Source: Pseudomonas sp. PA15(2017)
Lineage (GTDB): Bacteria; Pseudomonadota; Gammaproteobacteria; Pseudomonadales; Pseudomonadaceae
DNA length: 64,000 nt
Direction: 5' to 3'
Assembly (NCBI RefSeq): GCF_001945395.1
Contig: NZ_MSXV01000044.1
Coordinates: forward strand, 76,313 to 140,312
Below are positions 7,368-15,920 of the stretch, piece after piece. The number at the start of each line of letters is the position of its first letter. Positions within the stretch are counted from its first letter, which is position 1. The notes below the pieces were generated by a model, which saw only the letters and a program-made list of their open reading frames with translations, was not told the origin of the DNA and did not search any database. The position numbers were made by a program, and so were the translations under genes.

Positions 7368-9776
7368 TCATTCGCTCCCAAAGCGGAAAACAAACCCTGC
7401 ATGAGCACCACGACCGCCCGCCTCTATGAGGGAAATATCAATATTGTTTTCTGAACAAAGATTTTTAACTATGTAAAGACCAATCCCACGACCCGATGGT
7501 TTCTTACTAAAGAATGGGTCGAAAACCTTCCTTCCATCCTCGACCCTAATACCCGATCCATTATCTCTAAAAACAATCTCCCTTGACTGAGAATCAACAA
7601 CTATCTCAATCGTTGGGGAAAAATTCGTAGCCCCATCGCTTGCTTCTCGGAGCATATTGTGGTGGTGGGAAAGCCAATACACAGAGTTGGAAATTAAATT
7701 TTCAAACACTTGATACATTTGTCCCTGAACCACTCTAGCAAAAAATGCTTCTATTTCATCAAAGATAACTTCTATCGAGAACTGCTCAAATTGCGACTCA
7801 TGCGCATCAAGTAAAGTCTGAATGACCTCAACCATATCTGCCCGTTCTTTTCTTTGTCGACCAGGGGTACTAACCGGATCAAGGATCCTCAGGCGCTTTT
7901 CAAGCGTCTTCAGTTGGGCATTTAGGGAACGTAAGGACGGCGGGAGACTTTTAGTGTTGACCTTATTCAGGTCCGCCAAAGTAGCTCTAGTCATTCGATT
8001 TAGCTCATGAACAACAAACTCCATAAGCATCCCAGCCCCGGCAAGATGCAAGTAAACATCCGACTGATCCTGTTGTTTTCTGATAGTAGCCTTAGCTTTT
8101 GACCAGGCGGTTTCCAGCTCCTCAACATACCCTCGCAAGGCATGTATAGTTTTCTCTTCACCCGGAAGCTGCTTGGCAAGCTCTCGCAACTGAGCCCGAG
8201 CATCCTTAGAATTTTTCTTTACTTTTACATCTATTTCTTTGACCGTTCCGAGAGATCTGGCGGCGCTTTTCACCTCATACTTTTTTACAAGCGCTCCTAA
8301 TTCCTTCCAAATAACATACTGAAGGCACTGGACAAGCTTCTTTTGCTCAGGCGAGTCACATAATCCCTGTCTGTTTGTTTGATCCTTTAAGTTAGGATTA
8401 TCACGAGAGCTAATCCGTACATAACCTACAAACTGCCCTCTATTAAGCTTGAATGATCGCTGCTTTAGTGCACGTTGATCCAACATGAGCCAATCGTCAT
8501 CTGGATCGGCATACGGGTATACCCTGAACCCATCACGATACATCAACAGGCCGCCGGCCCAAAGACTTAACCACTCACTGAATTCATCATACTTCTCTTT
8601 TGGCAACTCCTTCCTCTTTCGTTGCCGGTTAAACCAATATCCTTCAGCAGTAAACTCCCCCAGAGTTTGAATACCCGCATATCTCGCAGGAGTATTCCCA
8701 CCATCGTTGTACAAAGGCTGATCAGCATCTGCAAGAACGCTATACAAGTCGTCGCCCGCGCTATAAATATCCGCCTCATCGACCGCACGATCATCTTCTG
8801 TAGAGGACTCTAAAGCAGGAGGTCTGAATTTAACTTTCCCACTAATCATAGGTTGCCGGCGGCCATCGACCATCTCATAATTGAAGCGCACTTTGAAATG
8901 CCCGTGCCACTCTCCTTCCAACCAGACCGTGTTGAGCTCCTCTATAACATCCACGGACTTTCCATTAAAGCTCATACGCAGATCAAGAACACTTCCCTCA
9001 AGATCAAACGGATCCTGAAGCTTCGAGAGCTGAGTCTTAGATACCTGAGAAACACGCTGAAGTGACCAATCACTGCGCAGATCACTAATCCTAATCAACG
9101 TCCCTTTTTTCTTCCCTTCCTTTTTATTTCCAACCTCTGCCCCAACACTGAAGCTATCTAAATCTAAGTCTAGATTGTCACCCAACAACTTCCAATCCAC
9201 ATTCAGGATAGAATAGAACTCATCATCTATTGTAGCAGTCGATAATTTAAGCTTTTCCCCCAGCCTCATTACCGAAAGTCGACCTATTCCTTTCTCCCCA
9301 AGGATAGGCTTATCCTTATCATAGACAGCAAGCTTTCTTTCCTCAGCACGATTGGGAGTACCAATTGTTAAAAAATTTCTATCAAGACCGGCTAACGACA
9401 TTCCCTGCCCCCAGTCCTCAATCTCAATAAATGATGTTTTGCAATAAAAATCTCGCAACCGAGACAATGCTTGCGCCTTAGAAAGCCCAGACAACTTTTC
9501 TACCAGCTCATCCCTGATAGCCTGGGTCGCACTTGGCTCGAAATACTTGGACGCATTGCGCAAGACTTTCCCATCTATACTTGAGCCACCATCTTGAATA
9601 TCAGAAACCAACGCCTGATATCCAGAAGAGCTAAGAGCAACATTAAATCTTACTTCAATCTTCGGACTTCTAGCATCAATTGCGTTTTTAATTAATTCAT
9701 ACAACGCAATACCATCTGAACTAATTAACTCCGCCCCTAACTCAAGTAATACTCTAGCTTTAACCTTGAATGCCAT
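7368..9776 (-). CDS. Dual-GHKL ATPase: Hsp90/MORC-like N-terminus plus histidine-kinase-like C-terminus
   Basis: About 802 residues with two Bergerat-fold ATP-binding modules. N-terminal: N box ALYELIKNAIDA (E27, N31, D34), G1 box EDWGQGM (120-126), G2 GEKGIGRLS (160-168), as in Hsp90/MORC-type ATPases. C-terminal: FENLISNS near 691-698, DNGSGI near 738 and GRGIGLYIVKN near 762, as in sensor kinases. A helical segment (about 530-650) joins them. No membrane segment is visible. The start at 9776 is favoured over ATG 9818 because it has an AAAGGGAAG ribosome site and avoids a 22-base overlap. It lies between the SspD-like gene and a receiver-domain gene. It may sense modified or unmodified DNA and signal to the receiver protein; that role is inference. 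Confidence 0.8.
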   Translation of the reverse strand: MAFKVKARVLLELGAELISSDGIALYELIKNAIDARSPKIEVRFNVALSSSGYQALVSDIQDGGSSIDGKVLRNASKYFEPSATQAIRDELVEKLSGLSKAQALSRLRDFYCKTSFIEIEDWGQGMSLAGLDRNFLTIGTPNRAEERKLAVYDKDKPILGEKGIGRLSVMRLGEKLKLSTATIDDEFYSILNVDWKLLGDNLDLDLDSFSVGAEVGNKKEGKKKGTLIRISDLRSDWSLQRVSQVSKTQLSKLQDPFDLEGSVLDLRMSFNGKSVDVIEELNTVWLEGEWHGHFKVRFNYEMVDGRRQPMISGKVKFRPPALESSTEDDRAVDEADIYSAGDDLYSVLADADQPLYNDGGNTPARYAGIQTLGEFTAEGYWFNRQRKRKELPKEKYDEFSEWLSLWAGGLLMYRDGFRVYPYADPDDDWLMLDQRALKQRSFKLNRGQFVGYVRISSRDNPNLKDQTNRQGLCDSPEQKKLVQCLQYVIWKELGALVKKYEVKSAARSLGTVKEIDVKVKKNSKDARAQLRELAKQLPGEEKTIHALRGYVEELETAWSKAKATIRKQQDQSDVYLHLAGAGMLMEFVVHELNRMTRATLADLNKVNTKSLPPSLRSLNAQLKTLEKRLRILDPVSTPGRQRKERADMVEVIQTLLDAHESQFEQFSIEVIFDEIEAFFARVVQGQMYQVFENLISNSVYWLSHHHNMLREASDGATNFSPTIEIVVDSQSREIVFRDNGSGIRVEDGRKVFDPFFSKKPSGRGIGLYIVKNLCSENNIDISLIEAGGRGAHAGFVFRFGSE

Positions 9777-9796
9777 TGAACTTCCCTTTCTGAGCA

Positions 9797-10624
9797 CTAT
9801 AATTGGCAGACCAAGCATCCTTGATCGTCGTCTTCATCAGGTGCTTCCGTAGAATCATGATCAGAAAAAACAGCAATGAGTGTTGAGTTATCTCTTCTTT
9901 GAGCCATGCGTTCAACTCGCAGAGCATGATCACGTTTAATCTGCGCCACCCGCTCAGGTCTTTCCAGCTCGGCAAGGCTTTCACCTTGGCTCCAAGTGAA
10001 GAAGTTGCCCGTCTTTTCAAACGGAACCTCGTACTCTTTAGCCTTCTCATAGAGGTCGGGGTGGGTTTCTTTAAGTCGCACCCATTCGATCTTTTGCTGG
10101 TAGAAACAGAAGAAACAGCCAGATCGTGTGCGCCCCCACTTGGTGTAGGGCGGCATTCCCACACCAGACGTGCGAAGAATCTCTTCAATATCCCTGAGAA
10201 TCAGTCCATCCTCCTGGAAAGGATAGACGGCCTTGATATTGGTCTTATGGCTGATGTAGCCAGATCGGTTTTCGTCTGCTCGGAGCCCCACATAGTTAAC
10301 AACCGGATCATTTCCACAATGATCTTCGAATGGCTTGAGCTTCAGCATTTTCGTACACCAACGACGGTGATTAGAAGGAATCATCCCACCATACATGGTG
10401 TACCAATGGTCAAACCCCAGATCCGCATTCAAACGCTGCAGCGGCTTACCTAGGTAATTCTCCAAGCGCTGTAGGTAGTCATAAGTTTCTGGCAGCTCTT
10501 TACCCGTGTCGCTGAATATGTACTCCATATCAGGCACACGGTCACGCATGTAGATTGCCAATGCAGCGCTGTCCTTGCCTCCGGAGAGGCTCAGGATGTG
10601 TCTAACCCGTGGTTCGTTGCTCAT
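9797..10624 (-). CDS. sspD: SspD/DndC-like PAPS-reductase family ATP pyrophosphatase
   Basis: 275 residues. The PP-loop motif SGGKDS is at 14-19, as in PAPS reductases and DndC. Cysteines suited to an iron-sulfur site are C90 (RRWC), C170/C173 (CFFC) and C270/C273 near the C-terminus. DndC and SspD use ATP and an iron-sulfur cluster to transfer sulfur to the DNA backbone. The gene overlaps the 3' end of the SspC-like ATPase gene by 23 bases and is followed by the GHKL gene, in keeping with one co-translated operon. The neighbourhood (DUF4007 protein plus large ATPase) points to the single-strand Ssp system and not to Dnd, because dndB, dndD and dndE are absent. Confidence 0.82.
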   Translation of the reverse strand: MSNEPRVRHILSLSGGKDSAALAIYMRDRVPDMEYIFSDTGKELPETYDYLQRLENYLGKPLQRLNADLGFDHWYTMYGGMIPSNHRRWCTKMLKLKPFEDHCGNDPVVNYVGLRADENRSGYISHKTNIKAVYPFQEDGLILRDIEEILRTSGVGMPPYTKWGRTRSGCFFCFYQQKIEWVRLKETHPDLYEKAKEYEVPFEKTGNFFTWSQGESLAELERPERVAQIKRDHALRVERMAQRRDNSTLIAVFSDHDSTEAPDEDDDQGCLVCQL

Positions 10625-13600
10625 TGGTCAACTCTTCTCTGTCAACAGCATTGGAGTCTTGCTGCAATTGCAGCAGAGCTTGGGCCAAAGCAGAGGCGAC
10701 CATCTTCAGATCGCCACCAACCTGCTTGGTGAGATCCTTCAGCACCCCGTCTGCAACTTGTTTAGTCTCTTTGTCGGAGGCCAGTAGCATCGCTGCCTCC
10801 TCCCCGCTTGGCAGAGTAAGCGTCACGCTAACAAAGCGCTGAGCTTGGCGCCCGAACTCCCCTCTCGGCATCGCCACACGAAGCCAACGCTTGTAGCGGC
10901 CACATAGGTCATGAACCTTGTCTACAAAGAGAGGAGCCTGTGCATCAGTCCAGATATCCAATGGCCGCTGCACTACAACGCTGGCTATAGAGTCCAACCA
11001 TTTATCATCAGTCAATGTGATGTCAGCACAACGCATAATGAAAGCCTTCAGGTCAGCTTCAACCAGAGAGCCTGCAGCATCTGCGCACTCCTCCTGTAAC
11101 TGACCTCTCAGAGCTTTCAGAGTACCGTTGATGGAAAACGCCTGAGCCATCGCCAAACTAACTTCATCTTGCAGGCGTCTAAAAGACATCCCCAGCTCGG
11201 TCAGCGATTCGGTCAGCATTGCAACAAAGCTGGTACCCTCTCTCCCCTTCACTCCAGTCAAAACTCGTGGAGCATCTTGTGCCAGCAATGCAACTGGATC
11301 AGTAGCACGCTTGATGACATCTCTAAGTGCTTTCGTATGATTAGAAAGCCGCATAGTTTCCTGCGAGTACTGAGGTAGCCGCGAATACCAACGGATCAGC
11401 TCGCGCGCAGCATCTAGGTATGAGGCTTCTAGCCCGACCTGGCCCCCTACCGCTCCTAACGCCGCCGCATAATCCCGAATCAAAGCTTTACGCTCAGTGA
11501 CGATATCAAAACGGCGGAAAGTGAAGGTCTGCGGGCTGCGGAACATTCGCTGCAAGTGCTCAGCTGTCAGCTCCAAAATCAAACTACCACGTTCAAAAAC
11601 TGCGCAAGTCTCTTTATTCAGCAACAGATAGGTGACACACCATATAGATGCTGGTCCGTTACGTACGCCAAGTGGCGACTCGGCCAGTTTTTCAGTGACC
11701 TTGGCGAAGGTAACTTGCTGGTCGGTCATCAACAGCGTATCGAGTTTTTGCCAGACCTTCTGAACTCCAATTGGACTTTCCTTATCCGGGGCAACCAACT
11801 CCCAATGAGCTCCTTTCTTCCGGTGAAGCTTCGTGGACTGCAAAAGGGATACGTACAACAGACGCTCAGGCGGGTAGTCAATAATACCGAGAAGCTCTTC
11901 TCCTCCCTTCTTATCCAGCAATTCGAACAAACGCTGACGGGCTAGCGTGATCGCCGAGGAAGGTTTGTCCTTATTAATCAACTCGTTGTGAATGACAGGA
12001 GCAGATTTGTATACGCTATCAAAAAGCCAGGAAGCCGCCTGGCTCAAGTTCATCGACTCACTCCCCTGTACCGCTTTTCCACGATACCAGTAAGCCAACG
12101 CCGGAGAGCCCTGTACCTGATGATTCAGCAATGCCAAAACAAGCCGTGCCACTTGCTCTCTTGCTCGGTTTAACTGAGTCTCAACATGACGTTCCGTCCA
12201 GGGATCCAAGAAACGACTCTTCACCTGGTCGTGAACTAAAACCCAGCGTGAGAACTCAATCAGCGCACTACGCTCACTGGCCCCTACCTGTACGATTGCC
12301 GTAAGCGCTACTGCTTCTTTTTTTATCCCACCCGCAATGCTTCGTGCCTCAGCCATCTGCTCGGGCATTGACGCATCCACAAACATCAACCCAATGCATC
12401 CATCATGCTGGCGATAGTCATCAATTGATTTTTTGACTTCCTCAGGTGCTCCAGCAATCACCCTCACAGAGCGTAGGGTCCCCGACTGCTGGTAGTGTCG
12501 ACTGGCGATGACACTCCGCTCCGACAACGACTGTGCAATGCCCTTAAACATCAATTCATCATCGGTACGCTTTAGAGTTTCTCGGTAGAGCGCCTCTATA
12601 TTTACCGCTTGGCTGACCGCAAACACATAATCACCGGTAGCTTGCCTGCTCAGCAAAATCGCCTTGCTCTCAAGATCAGACAAAGCCGAGATGATCACCT
12701 GAGGATCACTTTCACTTTTGAGCAGTGCAAAGCTCAATACGGCAGGCGAAGCAATTACATGCAGAGACTGAGCAACTAATTCAATCACAGCAACTGACTT
12801 GAGCAACTCGACTTGCAGCTCACTCAGCTCAGCAGTACCACGCCCAATTACGGAGCGCGCGAAATCCCACCGGCGCTCGGCCTCCAAGTCTCGAAAACGC
12901 AAACCAGTTCCGATCGAGAGATAATCATAGAGCTCAGGCAAGCGGTACCAGACCGCAAAGCTAGCTCTTGTCCGGCTAGCATAATCACGCAGCGCACCAA
13001 CCTCATGCCCTCGCATAAAGGCATGGAAGGAACGCTCACTTTGTCCAAAGCGTTTAGAGATCACCGCGAGGGAAGCCAGGGCTGCAGGGTGTAACGGATA
13101 TAGCCGCTCAGCTTGGGCAAACAATTCACTTTCGGCCGTCTTACGGAAGAAATTGTGCCCCGTGCTCAGGCGATAGATATCTCTAGCCTGATGCTGAAAG
13201 GACTTTGATTCCGTAATCGCTGGTTTGAGGCCGAGAGCGTGTACAGCAAAGTGCGCATAGCGCTCAACCGGCTCATCAAACGGCACATCATCAAAACGAG
13301 CCGACACCTTGTGCCACTCATCCGACAGGGTTCTGCCAACCCCTTTTGCGTAGGCATCAAAGTGCTGATGCAGCATAGTGAGAACCAATAAACCATCATC
13401 CGTTGGATGAGAAGCTGTCTCCGCGATCTGCTGCAGCGACATTAAGTCACCCGCATCAGGGTTTAGCGCAGCATGCTCAATGAACTTACCGAGCTCATCG
13501 ATCAGCAGAAGAACTCCAGAATGTCCACTCGACCTGACCAAAGCAACAAAGTCGCCAAGCAAACTGCCTACTGCCACATTGAGAGGAACATCTCGATAGG

Positions 13601-14069
13601 TTTGCCCTTTCAAATCTAGCTGGCGCTTTAGCTCCGTTGCAGGGCGACTTCTAGGTAGATACTCCAAAGCATCGAGCACCGACTGAGCCAAAGCGTTACC
13701 AAGTGACGAGCGTGACCCTGTGATAGCCAGAGCAAAGCGGTTCTGGCCCAATGGGAAGAGACCCGCGACGTCGCTGGAGGCGTCCTTGAGTTGCTGGTAG
13801 ATCGCTTGGGAACTGTCTTTGCCTTCCAGTAGGCGAGCAAGCAATAGTCCCAAGGCAGACTTACCGCTACCGTAGGGGCCCAGGATCTTCCATGCTCGCT
13901 GTGCGCTTCTGGACGCCAGTGCCCCGCCGATCTGACGCAAAACCGTCAGCACAGCCGGGGTTATCAGGTAGCTATCGAGCGACTCTGCGGAGCGCAGATC
14001 TCTATTCAAAGCGATAGAACGTAGGAACTTTGAGTCTAGCTCGATGTGATCGATTAAAAGGTCAGACAT
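10602..14069 (-). CDS. sspC: SspC-like large P-loop ATPase
   Basis: 1155 residues. Walker A GPYGSGKS at 64-71 and Walker B LLLIDE at 187-192 lie in the N-terminal third; the rest is long and helical without other motifs I recognise. In the Ssp system SspC is the ATPase that works with SspB and SspD during phosphorothioation. BREX BrxC/PglY ATPases are similar in size and general architecture, but the linked DUF4007 and PAPS-reductase genes favour SspC. The start at 14069 has GAGGA 8 bases upstream and overlaps the SspB-like gene by 8 bases. Confidence 0.78.
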   Translation of the reverse strand: MSDLLIDHIELDSKFLRSIALNRDLRSAESLDSYLITPAVLTVLRQIGGALASRSAQRAWKILGPYGSGKSALGLLLARLLEGKDSSQAIYQQLKDASSDVAGLFPLGQNRFALAITGSRSSLGNALAQSVLDALEYLPRSRPATELKRQLDLKGQTYRDVPLNVAVGSLLGDFVALVRSSGHSGVLLLIDELGKFIEHAALNPDAGDLMSLQQIAETASHPTDDGLLVLTMLHQHFDAYAKGVGRTLSDEWHKVSARFDDVPFDEPVERYAHFAVHALGLKPAITESKSFQHQARDIYRLSTGHNFFRKTAESELFAQAERLYPLHPAALASLAVISKRFGQSERSFHAFMRGHEVGALRDYASRTRASFAVWYRLPELYDYLSIGTGLRFRDLEAERRWDFARSVIGRGTAELSELQVELLKSVAVIELVAQSLHVIASPAVLSFALLKSESDPQVIISALSDLESKAILLSRQATGDYVFAVSQAVNIEALYRETLKRTDDELMFKGIAQSLSERSVIASRHYQQSGTLRSVRVIAGAPEEVKKSIDDYRQHDGCIGLMFVDASMPEQMAEARSIAGGIKKEAVALTAIVQVGASERSALIEFSRWVLVHDQVKSRFLDPWTERHVETQLNRAREQVARLVLALLNHQVQGSPALAYWYRGKAVQGSESMNLSQAASWLFDSVYKSAPVIHNELINKDKPSSAITLARQRLFELLDKKGGEELLGIIDYPPERLLYVSLLQSTKLHRKKGAHWELVAPDKESPIGVQKVWQKLDTLLMTDQQVTFAKVTEKLAESPLGVRNGPASIWCVTYLLLNKETCAVFERGSLILELTAEHLQRMFRSPQTFTFRRFDIVTERKALIRDYAAALGAVGGQVGLEASYLDAARELIRWYSRLPQYSQETMRLSNHTKALRDVIKRATDPVALLAQDAPRVLTGVKGREGTSFVAMLTESLTELGMSFRRLQDEVSLAMAQAFSINGTLKALRGQLQEECADAAGSLVEADLKAFIMRCADITLTDDKWLDSIASVVVQRPLDIWTDAQAPLFVDKVHDLCGRYKRWLRVAMPRGEFGRQAQRFVSVTLTLPSGEEAAMLLASDKETKQVADGVLKDLTKQVGGDLKMVASALAQALLQLQQDSNAVDREELTNEQRTTG

Positions 14070-14973
14070 TCGATTCTTCCTCTGCTGCCAACAAGCACTC
14101 GAGCCAATCAGGCAGCAGTGCGGGTTTTAAAATGACTTGTTGGGTATCAGCAGTGTCTACAAAGCGGACAGCACCACTAAACTCGAGCTCGACATTCTCC
14201 AACATGCCTCTCAGTTGGAACTCGTCGAGACGGAAAACAACACCCGGGCTGAAAGCGCCATGAGCCAAATCAGCCAAGCCACATGACGTAACGCAGCGAC
14301 GTGCCAAATAGTCCACGAGGGAGAAGAGGAAAATGCGCGACGAAAGCCCCAGCGGAACGTTCCTACCTACGAGGTAGACAGTCTTACCATCGTCGGCAGA
14401 AATCTCTTCGAAAAGGCCAAGATCCTGCAATGGACACCACGAGGTGTCATCCGTGGCAGACTCTTCGCGGGTATAAGAATGAAGGAAAAGACTGGCGTGC
14501 TGCTCCAAGGTCGAGGCAGCCAATTGTTTCTTCCCTACGGTGTCAGCAAGAGCTCTTAGGCTCGCAACAAGCCCCTTACGATCAAATCGAGAGAAGTCCG
14601 CACTGCCGAAGACGAGACTCCAAACGGCAATATCGGCATGCGTCGAGATCCACCAGTGCAGCAACCAAAGCGACTCCGGTTGCTCCAGGTAAGGATCCCA
14701 ACCATCCTTCGCAAGCAGAAGTCGCCCCAACAGACCTGACTGCAGGCCTCCATTGTCGCGAGACTCGACCACCCCGAAAGCTTCAGCCCAGAATTGAACC
14801 GACTTAACCATGTTACGGCCGATACCCAAGGCGATGGTCGCCTGAGCTTCATCCTTAAGGAGCAATGGGTTCTGCACGATGGCGCTATGAAGCTTGGGGA
14901 GCCAACCATAGCGGCATACAAATGACTCATGCCCTGAGAAACGTACCTCACGGCGCTGTGGTTCCAACCTCAT
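14062..14973 (-). CDS. sspB: SspB-like DUF4007 protein
   Basis: 303 residues beginning with the hallmark DUF4007 segment RFSGHESFVCRYGWLPK (near 10-27), followed by ALGIGRNMV. DUF4007 proteins in Ssp clusters (SspB) are described as DNA nickases that open the strand for sulfur insertion. The start at 14973 has GGGAGGAG just upstream and overlaps the AbrB-like stop in an ATGA junction. It is the first large gene of the operon and is followed by SspC- and SspD-like genes in the usual B-C-D order. SspA (cysteine desulfurase) is not next to it, so a housekeeping IscS-type enzyme may supply sulfur. Confidence 0.83.
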   Translation of the reverse strand: MRLEPQRREVRFSGHESFVCRYGWLPKLHSAIVQNPLLLKDEAQATIALGIGRNMVKSVQFWAEAFGVVESRDNGGLQSGLLGRLLLAKDGWDPYLEQPESLWLLHWWISTHADIAVWSLVFGSADFSRFDRKGLVASLRALADTVGKKQLAASTLEQHASLFLHSYTREESATDDTSWCPLQDLGLFEEISADDGKTVYLVGRNVPLGLSSRIFLFSLVDYLARRCVTSCGLADLAHGAFSPGVVFRLDEFQLRGMLENVELEFSGAVRFVDTADTQQVILKPALLPDWLECLLAAEEESNV

Positions 14974-15176
14974 GCACTCCTCCCTGAAACCTGCACGCTC
15001 ATCTCCAGTGGAGCCACCTTCACGGCTGCTGGCTCAATGATGATACGTTTAGTGGCAGCGTCGAAATAGATGTCGACGTGATCCCCTTCCGAAAGCCCTG
15101 CGTTCCTGAGTAGCGCTTCGCTAAGCGCCACCCGGCCGAGCTTCTGAACCCTACGCGTGTCGAACAAAACCTTCAT
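14970..15176 (-). CDS. AbrB-family (SpoVT-like) small DNA-binding protein heading the ssp operon
   Basis: 68 residues with the swapped-hairpin AbrB pattern: RRVQKLGRVALSEALLRNAGL followed by GDHVDIYFD and KRIIIEPA. Start 15176 (ATG) has GAGG 8 bases upstream; an in-frame GTG at 15185 is less likely. The stop overlaps the SspB-like start (ATGA), so translation is coupled. Proteins of this fold act as transition-state regulators or antitoxins. As leader gene it is most simply an autorepressor of the operon, which would limit DNA modification and restriction during establishment. No toxin gene of a matching family follows directly. Confidence 0.75.
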   Translation of the reverse strand: MKVLFDTRRVQKLGRVALSEALLRNAGLSEGDHVDIYFDAATKRIIIEPAAVKVAPLEMSVQVSGRSA

Positions 15177-15188
15177 CCATAGCACCTC

Positions 15189-15208
15189 AGCCTCGTCGGA
15201 GGCTTTTT
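15189..15208 (+). terminator. Terminator-like hairpin in the ssp operon leader
   Basis: AGCCTC-GTCG-GAGGCT followed by TTTT on the plus strand. It sits 13 bases upstream of the AbrB-like start, so on the ssp (minus) transcript the same hairpin lies in the 5' untranslated region beside the ribosome site. It could block plus-strand antisense transcription into the operon or shape translation of the leader gene. Confidence 0.45.
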
Positions 15209-15413
15209 GAATACTAGGAGAATACTTGATTTGGCGTCATTTTCGCAGATTTTTTGGCACTGCCTAACTGGACATTTTTATACAATTCAATGAATTAGGC
15301 TCAGGGAGGACAGGCCTACGAGAAAAAACTTGCCGAGTGGTAGCTTACTTATTACGGACGCGAAATCGAGGTAGACTGCACGCGCCTACAGCTCATCCAC
15401 CCATCCAAGCCCC

Positions 15414-15920
15414 ATGACTGATCTAGATCTAGAAAGACTCAAGCACAAAAACGCCATCGAGCTTGAAAAGCTCAAGTGGACACTCAAAGAAAAGGAGCTT
15501 TCCTTTCTAGAAGCCGGTCAGCATCTGCGCTCACTGAACCAACAACTCTGGCAAGTTCCTGGAATGGCTATCGCGGTGACAGGAGGTATATGGTTCGGAG
15601 CAGCCTCCATAAATGGAGAACTACCAAAAGCACTGGTACTTCTCTTTGCAGCAATAGTCGATATCTTGACGATCTTTGTGCTTTGGCGCTTACGCAAAAT
15701 AATTCAAATCCAAATCGATTTACAAAATAAATTCAACAACCGAACTGAAAGCAAAGGAAGGGTTGTGGTCATTTGCTGGAGTACGCTCCTGGCACTCGCA
15801 GCCACTTTAAGCATATTAGGCTCGCTCAATACAAAAGAGTTCAGTATCGTCAAAACCTCGCCAACACAAGCGACATACAACTATCTCTACCCTGAAAGAA
15901 TAGAAATAAAAAATGAGTAA
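15414..15920 (+). CDS. Predicted three-helix membrane protein, unknown function
   Basis: 168 residues. The first ~40 are a charged, coiled-coil-like helix. Three hydrophobic segments follow at about 48-66, 70-90 and 116-137, then a hydrophilic tail. No catalytic motif is recognised. It is transcribed divergently from the ssp operon and overlaps the following methyltransferase gene by 8 bases, so the two are co-translated. The DNA is clearly AT-richer than the chromosome on the right. Small membrane proteins paired with a soluble enzyme often serve as effectors in defence cassettes, but no evidence here proves that. Confidence 0.65.
   Translation: MTDLDLERLKHKNAIELEKLKWTLKEKELSFLEAGQHLRSLNQQLWQVPGMAIAVTGGIWFGAASINGELPKALVLLFAAIVDILTIFVLWRLRKIIQIQIDLQNKFNNRTESKGRVVVICWSTLLALAATLSILGSLNTKEFSIVKTSPTQATYNYLYPERIEIKNE

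Noticed and set aside
9797..14973. BREX or Dnd system
   Set aside because: No PglZ, BrxL or PglX for BREX and no dndB, dndD or dndE for Dnd; DUF4007 with an ATPase and a PAPS-reductase protein fits Ssp better.
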